From contig JBHEMU010000127.1 of the NCBI GenBank assembly GCA_046262415.1, positions 1-18,331 of the forward strand: 18,331 nt of DNA, in the 5' to 3' direction. Positions 1 through 5,788 of the stretch are shown here, one piece after another. Position 1 is the first letter of the stretch; every line of letters begins with the position of its first letter. The notes under the pieces are model-generated. The model did not search any database. It was not told the DNA's origin and was given only the letters and a program-made list of their open reading frames with translations. A program made the translations under genes and the position numbers. This DNA comes from JACDAS01 sp046262415. Lineage in GTDB: Bacteria; Actinomycetota; Thermoleophilia; Gaiellales; Gaiellaceae.

Positions 1-109
1 TCGCAGCGGCCGACGGCTGGTCGTGCGCCTCCAGGCCGGCTACCCGCTCTTCGCCGACTTCGTCGAGGCGCTCCGCCGGATCCGAGCGCTCGCACGCGCC
101 CCCGCCTGA
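1..109 (+). CDS. 3' end of an unrecognised protein (partial)
   Basis: An open frame entering from the left edge (codons from base 2) ends at TGA 107-109. The last 35 or so residues include the stretch LVVRLQAGYPLFADFVEAL followed by an Arg/Ala-rich tail. Codon third positions are nearly all G or C, as in the confident genes here, so it is probably coding. The fragment looks like an amphipathic helical C-terminus, but I do not recognise the family. The start and most of the protein lie outside the window. Confidence 0.5.
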   Translation, partial: RSGRRLVVRLQAGYPLFADFVEALRRIRALARAPA

Positions 110-381
110 ACGACTCGCTCGTGCCGCAGCTGAGACGGAGCGCAAGCCGCGGCGAAGCCACGTCTGCACACGCCTCCCCAGGGCGCGCGCCCGCCTCGTC
201 TCGTTTCTCGGCTCGAGACAGCACCGCCTGGTGACCTGACAAGCCAGCGACGTCGCCGACGATCGCGACCTCAGCCGCTTACTGCAGGATCCGGGTAGCT
301 AACCCGGATGCGCTTCGTGCGGTCGGCTCAGACGGAGCACGGGCAAGCCCGCGCTCCTGAGGTCGGCGTCGCAAGCGACGC
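110..381. other. Intergenic region, hairpin-rich, no gene seen
   Basis: No convincing coding frame lies between the partial gene ending at 109 and the minus-strand gene ending at 382. The two genes converge here, so a bidirectional termination zone is expected. It contains a perfect hairpin at 289-309 and a two-hairpin repeat at 331-387. A short stretch at 133-152 (GACGGAGCGCAAGCCGCGGC) looks like a decayed relative of the first half of that repeat. Confidence 0.6.
289..309. terminator. Perfect 8-bp hairpin, possible terminator
   Basis: ATCCGGGT at 289-296 is the exact reverse complement of ACCCGGAT at 302-309, with the 5-base loop AGCTA. It lies between convergent genes, about 70 bases past the stop of the minus-strand propeller gene and 180 bases past the stop of the + strand partial gene. 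There is no T-tract on either side, so it would be an atypical (tail-less) terminator. Confidence 0.35.
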
Positions 382-387
382 CTAGCG
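331..387. repeat. Two-hairpin dispersed repeat, copy A
   Basis: The element begins GACGGAGC and ends GCCTAGC. Hairpin 1 is GAGCACGGG, loop CAAG, CCCGCGCTC (9 bp, one A/C mismatch). Hairpin 2 is GGCGTCG, loop CAAG, CGACGCC (7 bp, perfect). The same ~60-base unit, with a few single-base gaps and substitutions, occurs at 13989-14048. The CTAG near its right end supplies the TAG stop of the minus-strand gene (384-382), so the gene runs into the element and hairpin 2 follows the stop directly. It could act as a terminator or be a REP-like palindromic repeat. Confidence 0.7.
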
Positions 388-1353
388 GCTCATCACGAAG
401 CAGGCGTCGTGCGAGGAGCGCGCCGCCTCGACCCGGTGCAGCATCCGGCCGCCGCGCCGAACCACGCACAGCGTCCCGCGCGTCAGCGACGGCGTCAGCA
501 CGACGCCCCAGCCCTGCTGCACGTTGTACGACCCGATGGGCACCCGCGTCGTCGCCAGCAGCCGCCCGCCCGCGACCTCGTGCAGGCGCAGCGAGCCGTC
601 GTCGCCGCTGGCGACGTACGCGCGCCCGCCGATGAACGTCACGTGCTGGGGCGGCGCATCCGCCGAGAGCCGCAGGCGGATCCGCCTCGCCCGCGTGTCG
701 TAGATCGCGATCGTGCCGCGGTCGCCCGATGTCACCCAGACGCTGCGCCCGTCCGGCGTGAAGCCCACGTCGTGGGCGAGAAACGGCGGTCGCAGCCGTG
801 CCACCAGCCGCGGCCGCGCCGGTCGTCGGACGTCGACGATCGCCACCTCCTGCGCCTTCGAGCCGAGGGCGACCCAGAGCTGCTTCCCCGAGGGGCTGAG
901 GGAGACGTGCCGCGCCGGCCCGTCCAGGTCGACCCGCGCGAGGACCTCCGCGCGGACCAGGTCGACCACGGCGACGTCGCCGCGGCCGGAATCGGTGACG
1001 AAGGCGTAGCGCCCGCCCCGATCCGCCGCCGTGTAGCGCGGCGCCGCGAATCCGCGCACCACCGCCCGGACCCGCAACGACGGCCCGTCGATCAGGCTCA
1101 GGGCACCGGCAGCCGTGTGCGCGACGAGCGCCGACCGACCGAGCACGCTCTCGATGCTGCGGGGATCCGGAAGGGTCGGCACGCGCCGCACGATCAGGCC
1201 GCTCGAGAGGTCGACCGCCGCGATGTGCGCCTCGAGATCCGCCGTCACGAGCGCCAGCGGCGTGCCGCCGGGAATCCGTCCGCGCGCGGATGGAGACGCG
1301 ACCGCGTAGGGCACGGCGGCGGCGGCGAGCAGGAACGTGCGGCGATCCACCAC
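382..1353 (-). CDS. Exported YncE-like beta-propeller protein (Tat signal)
   Basis: The protein has about 323 residues from GTG 1353 (GTG 1350 is equally possible). The N-terminus VDRRTFLLAAAAVPYAVA is a twin-arginine signal: an RRTFL motif, then an alanine-rich hydrophobic stretch. The rest is a series of about 40-residue repeats with the hallmarks of YVTN/YncE and SMP-30-like propellers, such as YAFVTDSGRGDVAVVDL, LSPSGKQLWVALG, FTPDGRSVWVTSGDRGTIAIYD and AYVASGDDGSLRLHEV. The family usually folds as a seven-bladed propeller outside the cytoplasm, and ligands are often unknown. The open frame continues upstream to 1848, but that part lies over the divergent gene and lacks propeller character, so I reject the longer start. 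No Shine-Dalgarno is seen. The stop lies inside the dispersed repeat copy A. Specific function is unknown. Confidence 0.8.
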   Translation of the reverse strand: MVDRRTFLLAAAAVPYAVASPSARGRIPGGTPLALVTADLEAHIAAVDLSSGLIVRRVPTLPDPRSIESVLGRSALVAHTAAGALSLIDGPSLRVRAVVRGFAAPRYTAADRGGRYAFVTDSGRGDVAVVDLVRAEVLARVDLDGPARHVSLSPSGKQLWVALGSKAQEVAIVDVRRPARPRLVARLRPPFLAHDVGFTPDGRSVWVTSGDRGTIAIYDTRARRIRLRLSADAPPQHVTFIGGRAYVASGDDGSLRLHEVAGGRLLATTRVPIGSYNVQQGWGVVLTPSLTRGTLCVVRRGGRMLHRVEAARSSHDACFVMSR

Positions 1354-1400
1354 ACGTACTACGGCCGTGGGGGCGCCGGCGGTCCCTGCGGCCGGGCGGT

Positions 1401-1406
1401 TAGATT
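1401..1406 (+). promoter_or_regulatory. -10-like TAGATT, possible leaderless start for 1414 gene
   Basis: TAGATT fits the TANNNT -10 pattern and is followed by 7 bases (CCGAGGC) and then ATG 1414. This places the expected transcription start at or next to the start codon. No good -35 is visible. The 60-base gap must hold promoters for both divergent genes. Confidence 0.35.
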
Positions 1407-1413
1407 CCGAGGC

Positions 1414-2373
1414 ATGCGCCGGCTGTTCGCGCTCCTGCTCGCGCTCGGGGCGGCCGCGGCGGCTCCCGCGGCCGTCTCGGATCGCTCCGTCAAGGCGCTC
1501 GGACCCGTGACCGTGATCGCCCGAAGCGGGTCGGCGGTGGCGATCGCTTCGGCTCCGGCCGGCACCGAGTGCGACTACGTCCAGCTCTGGAACCTCGCGA
1601 CCAGGAGCTTCGAGCGCCTCCGCAAGGCCCCGGACGACCCCTGCTTCCAGGGCCCGAGCACAGGGAGCGGCATCGACGCCGTCAGCGTCTCCGGCAACCG
1701 CCTCCTCTGGCTCGAGTACGGCGGCGGCAACCTCCGCGACTGGGTCGTGAAGACGGCCACACCGGGCGCCGCGAAGCCGACCGAGCTCGAGTTCGAGGAG
1801 GTCGATGTCGAGGAGCCGGCGCCGATCGTGATCGGAGACGGCTCGCAATCCCGCCTTCCGTACTCGGTGAACGACACGGTCAAGGTGCTCTCGCCGGCGG
1901 GCAAGCGGCTCTACACGTGGGCTGCCCCCGACGAGGTGACGGCGCTCACGTCGTACCGCGACCGGGTCGCCGTGCTCATGGCCGGTGGGGGGGCGGTCGT
2001 GCTCTCGGCGGCGGGACGCGTCGCGCAGACCTCCACGGCCTCGCCGGGGGTGAAGTCGATCCGCCTCGGCGGCGCCGGCGTGCTCTTCGAGCTGGCCGGG
2101 GGCGCGGTCGAGCTCCGCCGGGGCGCCCAGTTGGTGAGGACGCTGAGGCTGCCCGCCGGCGCGTCGGTGCTCGACTATGCGGAGGGAATCCTGATCTACT
2201 CGCTCGGCACGAAGGTCCGCGGCGTGCGCGTCGGGACGGCGAAGGACGTGCTCCTGCGCGACACGGGCCGGAGGCCCGTCGTCGCTGCGCTCGAGCCGAA
2301 CGGGCTCTCCTACGCGGTCGGGAAGCGCGTCTTCTCGGTCGCCATGGTCCGGGTCACGGCCCGGTTTGGCTGA
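1414..2373 (+). CDS. Secreted hypothetical protein, possible beta-propeller
   Basis: The protein has 319 residues from ATG 1414. It has a clear Sec signal peptide (MRRLFALLLALGAAAAAPAAVS, cleavage likely near residue 20), and the remainder is beta-rich with no membrane segments. Short repeats such as VTVIARSGSAVAIASA, VSVSGNRLLWLEYG, RDRVAVLMAGGGAVVLS and GVLFELAGGAVELRRG suggest a propeller of the kind common in secreted actinobacterial proteins, but no named family is recognised. Two Cys pairs may be present (TECDY, DDPCF). The open frame extends upstream to 409 over the minus-strand gene. ATG 1414 is chosen because it starts the signal peptide and follows a -10-like element. The next gene begins within about 10 bases of the stop, so the two are probably cotranscribed. 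Confidence 0.75.
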   Translation: MRRLFALLLALGAAAAAPAAVSDRSVKALGPVTVIARSGSAVAIASAPAGTECDYVQLWNLATRSFERLRKAPDDPCFQGPSTGSGIDAVSVSGNRLLWLEYGGGNLRDWVVKTATPGAAKPTELEFEEVDVEEPAPIVIGDGSQSRLPYSVNDTVKVLSPAGKRLYTWAAPDEVTALTSYRDRVAVLMAGGGAVVLSAAGRVAQTSTASPGVKSIRLGGAGVLFELAGGAVELRRGAQLVRTLRLPAGASVLDYAEGILIYSLGTKVRGVRVGTAKDVLLRDTGRRPVVAALEPNGLSYAVGKRVFSVAMVRVTARFG

Positions 2374-2376
2374 GGG
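2372..2376 (+). promoter_or_regulatory. Ribosome binding site GAGGG that decides a CTG start
   Basis: GAGGG overlaps the TGA of the upstream gene and lies 5 bases before CTG 2382. It is the only Shine-Dalgarno-like sequence near the conserved N-terminus of the next gene, and no ATG, GTG or TTG is in frame at that point. Confidence 0.4.
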
Positions 2377-2381
2377 CGGCC

Positions 2382-3191
2382 CTGGTCGTCTCGGGCACCC
2401 CCGCCCGCTTCAGGGCGCTGCATGCCGGAGAGCAGCCCTTCGTGATGCCGAATCCGTGGGACGTGGGCTCCGCACGGCTGCTCGCGTCCTGCGGCTTCGA
2501 GGCACTCGCCACCACGAGCGCCGGGTTCGCCTGGTCGATCGGCAAGCTCGACCACGGCGTCACCCGGGACGAGCTGGTCGCACACGTGGCCATCCTGGCG
2601 GGAGCGACGAGCCTCCCGCTCAACGTCGACAGCGAACGCTGCTACCCGGATGATCCGGGCGGCGTCGAGGAAACGGTGGCGCTGCTCGCCGAGGCGGGGG
2701 CGGCGGGCTGCTCGATCGAGGACTACGATCCGGCCGCCGGCCGCATCGAGGACGTCGACGTCGCGGCCGAGCGGGTCGCCGCCGCCGCGCGGGCCGCCGG
2801 GAGGCTGGCCGATCCGATCGTGCTCACCGGCCGGGCGGAGAACCATCTCCACGGCGTCGACGACCTGGAGGACACGATCGCCCGGCTGATCGCCTACCGG
2901 GATGCCGGGGCCGACGTCGTGTACGCGCCGGGTCTCTCGGACCTCGCCGGGATCGCCGCCCTCGTCGAGGCGGTGGGCGTTCCCGTGAACGTGCTGGCCC
3001 TGCCGTCCGGGCCCACCGTGGCCGAGCTGGCGTCCGTCGGGGTCAGGCGCGTCTCGACGGGGGGCTCTCTGGCCCGCCGCGCCTACGGCGCCCTGGTGGC
3101 GGGGGCACGGGAGCTGCTCGCCGACGGCACGTCCCGGTACGCCGAGCAAGGCGTGTCGAACGAGGCGCTGAGGGCCGCGCTGGCCTCGTGA
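2382..3191 (+). CDS. Isocitrate lyase/PEP mutase superfamily protein
   Basis: A TIM-barrel enzyme of about 269 residues from CTG 2382. Superfamily hallmarks are in order: RFRALHAGEQPFVMPNPWDVGSAR (split here as RFRALH, then VMPNPWD near 21-27), ATTSAGFAWSIG (42-53), the metal-site strand LNVDSE (80-85), CSIEDYD (110-116), LTGRAEN (148-154) and VYAPGLSD. Members cleave or form C-C or C-P bonds in 2-oxo or PEP-like substrates using Mg2+. The KKCGH-type catalytic cysteine motif of true isocitrate lyase is absent, so it belongs to the PEP mutase/oxaloacetate hydrolase-like group with unknown substrate. The canonical starts GTG 2442 and ATG 2445 would remove the first conserved strand (RFRALH), so I favour CTG 2382 or CTG 2370. 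It sits directly behind the secreted protein gene, with which it shares no obvious function. Confidence 0.8.
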   Translation: MVVSGTPARFRALHAGEQPFVMPNPWDVGSARLLASCGFEALATTSAGFAWSIGKLDHGVTRDELVAHVAILAGATSLPLNVDSERCYPDDPGGVEETVALLAEAGAAGCSIEDYDPAAGRIEDVDVAAERVAAAARAAGRLADPIVLTGRAENHLHGVDDLEDTIARLIAYRDAGADVVYAPGLSDLAGIAALVEAVGVPVNVLALPSGPTVAELASVGVRRVSTGGSLARRAYGALVAGARELLADGTSRYAEQGVSNEALRAALAS

Positions 3192-3371
3192 CCGAGACCT
3201 GCGGTCCGGAGACGGTCTGGGTCGAAGAGCAGCCGAGCCCGGCGCCGTCGACCAGCCGAGAAAGCGGTCGCGCGTCGGGCCTGCCGGAAGCCATCGGTGA
3301 AGGCCGGGTTCGGTCTTTGTAAATCCCTGGAGACAGTTCCGACGAAGGCCTCGCGGCGCCTCCGCCTCGAG

Positions 3372-3377
3372 TAGAAT
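3372..3377 (+). promoter_or_regulatory. Candidate -10 element TAGAAT
   Basis: TAGAAT matches TATAAT at five of six positions and sits in an A+T-rich island before the hairpin series. No -35 stands out 16-18 bases upstream. If used, it gives a leader of a little over 200 bases containing all the inverted repeats. Confidence 0.3.
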
Positions 3378-3404
3378 TAGCCGTGGGGAAGCGATGCGGT
3401 CTGC

Positions 3405-3555
3405 GGGAGGGGGGATCCGAGGATCCCTCCCGTGAGTGATTTCGGGTTTCGAAATCACTCGTGCGAGTGAACTTTGGAGGGAAACGCCGGTCAAGTCGAC
3501 ATACTCACTCTGTATAGTCGAATCCGGGCACCAGCGGCGTCTCGGCACAAGCCGA
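3405..3555 (+). promoter_or_regulatory. Multi-hairpin leader with repeated GAGTGA/TCACTC elements
   Basis: Inverted repeats in order: (1) GGGAG 3405-3409 with CTCCC 3427-3431, enclosing GGGAT/ATCCC. (2) GAGTGATTTCG 3434-3444 with CGAAATCACTC 3450-3460, a perfect 11-bp stem with a 5-base loop. (3) TCACTCG 3455-3461 with CGAGTGA 3464-3470, which shares an arm with (2) and so excludes it. (4) TCGACATAC 3496-3504 with GTAT and GTCGA 3512-3521 (one bulged A), whose loop is another TCACTC (3505-3510). (5) TCGGC/GCCGA 3542-3555. ACGCCG 3484-3489 can also pair with CGGCGT 3535-3540 around stem 4. This could be a switching RNA leader or, as DNA, a cluster of protein-binding half-sites. TATAGT at 3513-3518 inside stem 4 resembles a -10 box, which would favour an operator. 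Confidence 0.5.
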
Positions 3556-3596
3556 AACGGCGAATACGTCAACCAAACCAAGGGCGAGGGTACATA

Positions 3597-4001
3597 ATGA
3601 GCAAGCATCGAGTTTTCAGCGGCTTGGGGGCAGCTGTGCTGGGGGCACTGGTTCTGGCCCTGCCTGCGGTCGGCGCGACCCCCAGCGAGATCTACAAGGA
3701 CTACGCCGACAACGGCGCGCTGGACGGGGCGTACTCCCAGCAGGACCTGCAGAACGCGCTCAAGAGCGCATCGGTCCAGGGCTACGGCAGCCCGGTGATC
3801 ATCATCAAGATGAAGCAGCGGAAGACGGGCGGGCTCGAGGGCGAGAAGACGCCGCCCCGCGGCACGACCATCGTCCCGCCGCCCAAGAACGACCTTCCCT
3901 TCACCGGCGCGGAGCTCGGGCTCTTCACCGTCGTCGGACTGGGATTGGTGGGCAGCGGCTTCCTCCTGCGTCTGACGGGTCGCAAGCGGTCGAACCTGTA
4001 G
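3597..4001 (+). CDS. Small LPFTG cell-wall-anchored surface protein
   Basis: The protein has 134 residues from ATG 3597, with GGGCGAGGG ending 6 bases before the start. Residues 1-27 are a Sec signal peptide (MSKHRVFSGLGAAVLGALVL, cleavage probably after VGA). The mature part starts with TPSEIYKDYADNGALDGAYS (28-47) and a short helix (QQDLQNALKSASVQGYG). A Gly/Pro/Lys-rich linker leads to the sorting signal: LPFTG at 100-104, a hydrophobic span at about 107-126, and the basic tail RKRSNL. In such proteins sortase cleaves between Thr and Gly and links the protein to peptidoglycan. The exposed part is only about 70 residues, so it may be a stub adhesin, a spacer or a pilus-type subunit. No sortase gene is in the window. 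Its long structured leader suggests regulated expression. Function beyond wall anchoring is unknown. Confidence 0.85.
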   Translation: MSKHRVFSGLGAAVLGALVLALPAVGATPSEIYKDYADNGALDGAYSQQDLQNALKSASVQGYGSPVIIIKMKQRKTGGLEGEKTPPRGTTIVPPPKNDLPFTGAELGLFTVVGLGLVGSGFLLRLTGRKRSNL

Positions 4002-4058
4002 GCAGCGGGCGCGCGGTCCTTGCGTCCGGTGCGGGTTCTGCCGACAGGAACTAGGCGT

Positions 4059-4091
4059 ATGCCCAGCGACAACCCACTCGCGGCTCGATGA
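4059..4091 (+). CDS. Possible 10-codon leader peptide before the sugar transferase
   Basis: ATG 4059 opens the frame MPSDNPLAAR, ending at TGA 4089-4091, which overlaps the sugar transferase ATG (4088) as ATGA. AGGA lies about 10 bases upstream. The sugar transferase itself has no Shine-Dalgarno, so coupled translation from this mini-frame could deliver ribosomes to its start. The frame is too short to prove by sequence alone and could be chance. Confidence 0.25.
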   Translation: MPSDNPLAAR

Positions 4092-5506
4092 GCGCGCTCG
4101 AGGAGACTCGGGCCGAGACCTTCCCGGTCGGGGAGGTCTCCGAGCCGATCCTGCGGCGAGCCCCGGCGGTCCGACTCTCGCCGGGGCTTCTGCTCGGTCT
4201 CGCCACGGCCGGGCGCTTCGCGGTCGTCTGGCTCCCGGTCTACGCGCTGCTCCTCCACCACGACCAGCCGCTCGCGGCCGATGCCGCCAAGGCCGGGCTG
4301 ATCTCGCTCATCTGGCTCGTCTCGCTCCGGCTCTCCGTCGGTTCGGCGCGACTGACGATGCCGGCGCGGGGGATCGCCCTCGCCCTGGCCGTCGGATCGA
4401 TGGTCGGTCTCGTCCTCGTCTCCGGGCTGAGCTTCTGGATCCCGGGGCTCGAGGTGTCGCAGCTCGACCTGCTCGAGATGACCGGCGCGATCTTCCTGCT
4501 CGGGCTGGGCTGGGAACATCTCGTCCGGTCGACGGCTGCTGCCGAGCGGCGAATCCTGGTCGTCGGCGCGTCCGACGGCGGCTCCGAGCTGATCGAAGAG
4601 CTCGCGCTGCTCGAGGACTCGCCGTACCACGTGATCGGCGTCGTCGACGACGAGCGCGAGACGAGCACGGTCGCCGGCGCGCCGCTGCTCGGACGTACCG
4701 CTGACCTCCCGGCCCTGATCGAGCGCGAGCAGCCCGACCTCGTCGTGCTCGCGGTGTCGCAGAACCGACTCGAGACCTTCGCCCGCCTGCTCTCGGTCGC
4801 CACCCACGGGTTCCGCGTGGCCGAGCTGCCCCAGTTCTACGAGCAGGCCTTCGGGCGGGTGCCCGTGCGGCGCCTCACCTCGGCCTGGTTCATGAGCGTG
4901 CTCCACCTCTACCAGCGTCCCTACACGCGCATCGCGAAGCGCTCATTCGACATCCTCGTCGCCTCGATCGGGCTGCTCGTCACGGCACCGCTGTTCCCGA
5001 TCCTCGCCCTGCTCGTGAAGACGACAGCCGGGCCTCTGGTCTTCCGGCAGGTGCGGCTCGGCGAGGGCGGCCGGCTGTTCACGATCCTCAAGTTCAGGAC
5101 GATGCGCAACGGTGCCGAGGAGCCCGGACGCCCGCTGTGGGCCGAGGAGCGCGATCCCCGCGTCACTTCGATCGGCCGCCTGATGCGCCGGACGCGTCTC
5201 GACGAGCTGCCTCAGCTCGTGAACGTGCTCCGGGGCGAGATGTCGATCGTCGGCCCGCGCCCTGAGCGGCCCGAGTTCGTCGAGCTGCTCGAGGACACGG
5301 TGCCGTTCTGGAACCGCCGGCACCTGGTCAAGCCCGGGATCACCGGCTGGGCCCAGGTCTCCTGCGGCTACTCGGCCGACGCCGAGGGCACGGTCGAGAA
5401 GCTCTCGTACGACCTCTGGTACCTGCGCCACCGCAGCCTCGCGGTCGACCTCGGCATCTGCGCCAAGACGCTCCGCGCGCTCGTCACCGGCGCCGGGGCC
5501 CGCTAG
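4088..5506 (+). CDS. Undecaprenyl-phosphate sugar phosphotransferase (WbaP/WcaJ type)
   Basis: A 472-residue polyprenyl glycosylphosphotransferase. It should transfer a sugar-1-phosphate from a nucleotide sugar to undecaprenyl phosphate on the inner membrane face, the first step of exopolysaccharide or surface glycan synthesis. Several hydrophobic segments lie at about 33-55, 70-82, 95-113 and 128-142. A Rossmann-like CoA-binding domain follows (RRILVVGASDGGSELIEEL, about 154-172), then the catalytic domain from about 282. That domain has a re-entrant hydrophobic helix (about 287-310), VFRQVRLGEGGRLFTILKFR, RTRLDELPQLVNVLRGEMS, the signature GPRPE (389-393) and KPGITGWAQV near the end. Length and domain order match the family. 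The start ATG overlaps the stop of a possible 10-codon leader frame. No glycosyltransferases adjoin it, so the glycan cannot be assigned. Confidence 0.92.
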   Translation: MSALEETRAETFPVGEVSEPILRRAPAVRLSPGLLLGLATAGRFAVVWLPVYALLLHHDQPLAADAAKAGLISLIWLVSLRLSVGSARLTMPARGIALALAVGSMVGLVLVSGLSFWIPGLEVSQLDLLEMTGAIFLLGLGWEHLVRSTAAAERRILVVGASDGGSELIEELALLEDSPYHVIGVVDDERETSTVAGAPLLGRTADLPALIEREQPDLVVLAVSQNRLETFARLLSVATHGFRVAELPQFYEQAFGRVPVRRLTSAWFMSVLHLYQRPYTRIAKRSFDILVASIGLLVTAPLFPILALLVKTTAGPLVFRQVRLGEGGRLFTILKFRTMRNGAEEPGRPLWAEERDPRVTSIGRLMRRTRLDELPQLVNVLRGEMSIVGPRPERPEFVELLEDTVPFWNRRHLVKPGITGWAQVSCGYSADAEGTVEKLSYDLWYLRHRSLAVDLGICAKTLRALVTGAGAR

Positions 5507-5585
5507 ACCCCTCTGCCTTTCGCCGGAGGCCCCGGGCAGGGGCGACCGACCGGCCAACGCGCGCCGGCGCGGTCAGGGTAGACCT

Positions 5586-5614
5586 CGGGGCCGCCGTCGG
5601 GCGCTCCGGCCCCG
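5586..5614 (+). terminator. GC-rich hairpin after the sugar transferase gene
   Basis: CGGGGCCG 5586-5593 pairs perfectly with CGGCCCCG 5607-5614 across a 13-base loop, 80 bases after the sugar transferase stop. A 12-base perfect palindrome CGCGCCGGCGCG lies just before it at 5560-5571. There is no T-tract, so termination is only a suggestion from position and stem strength. Confidence 0.3.
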
Positions 5615-5672
5615 CTCGTCGGGACACGTCCGTGGACGGATCGTCACAACCTCGGCGCGAACGCCATGTCCC

Positions 5673-5703
5673 AAGTGGCCACTTCGAGGGTCACTTCGAG
5701 GGT
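5673..5703 (+). promoter_or_regulatory. Palindrome plus tandem repeat upstream of the hopanoid operon
   Basis: AAGTGGCCACTT (5673-5684) is a perfect 12-base palindrome. Its right half continues into CACTTCGAGGGT, which is repeated twice exactly in tandem (5680-5691 and 5692-5703). The arrangement lies about 50 bases before the candidate -35 of the hopanoid operon, a typical position for an activator or repressor site. The binding protein is unknown. Confidence 0.4.
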
Positions 5704-5751
5704 CAGACCCGGGTGGGCGCCCCCCGCGTCGCGGGCGCGGCGCTGCTCGGT

Positions 5752-5781
5752 TTGACGCCGACGGCCGCGGGAGGACATCGT
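5752..5781 (+). promoter_or_regulatory. Candidate promoter of the hopanoid operon
   Basis: TTGACG (5752-5757) is a good -35 match. CATCGT (5776-5781), 18 bases later, is a weak -10. Transcription would then start at or next to GTG 5789, giving a leaderless or near-leaderless message, which fits the absence of a well-spaced Shine-Dalgarno. GGGAGG at 5769-5774 is 14 bases from the start, too far for normal use. Confidence 0.35.
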
Positions 5782-5788
5782 TACGAGC

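Larger units (their letters stand above)
3192..3596 (+). other. 405-base intergenic leader region, no gene
   Basis: No plausible coding frame is seen. The first half (3192-3360) has no clear landmark. The second half carries two -10-like hexamers and a chain of inverted repeats running up to the ribosome binding site of the LPFTG protein gene. It is noticeably more A+T-rich than its surroundings, especially at 3434-3600. Confidence 0.6.

Noticed and set aside
382..1848. Full-length 488-residue minus-strand frame
   Set aside because: The part beyond 1353 overlies the divergent secreted protein gene and is low-complexity Arg/Ala/Glu-rich. The Tat signal peptide at 1353 marks the true start.
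3521..3541. c-di-AMP (ydaO) riboswitch suggested by CGAATCC and ACCAGC
   Set aside because: Short similarity only. The GACAGCTAACC-type hallmark and the other conserved ydaO blocks are not present, so no class is assigned.
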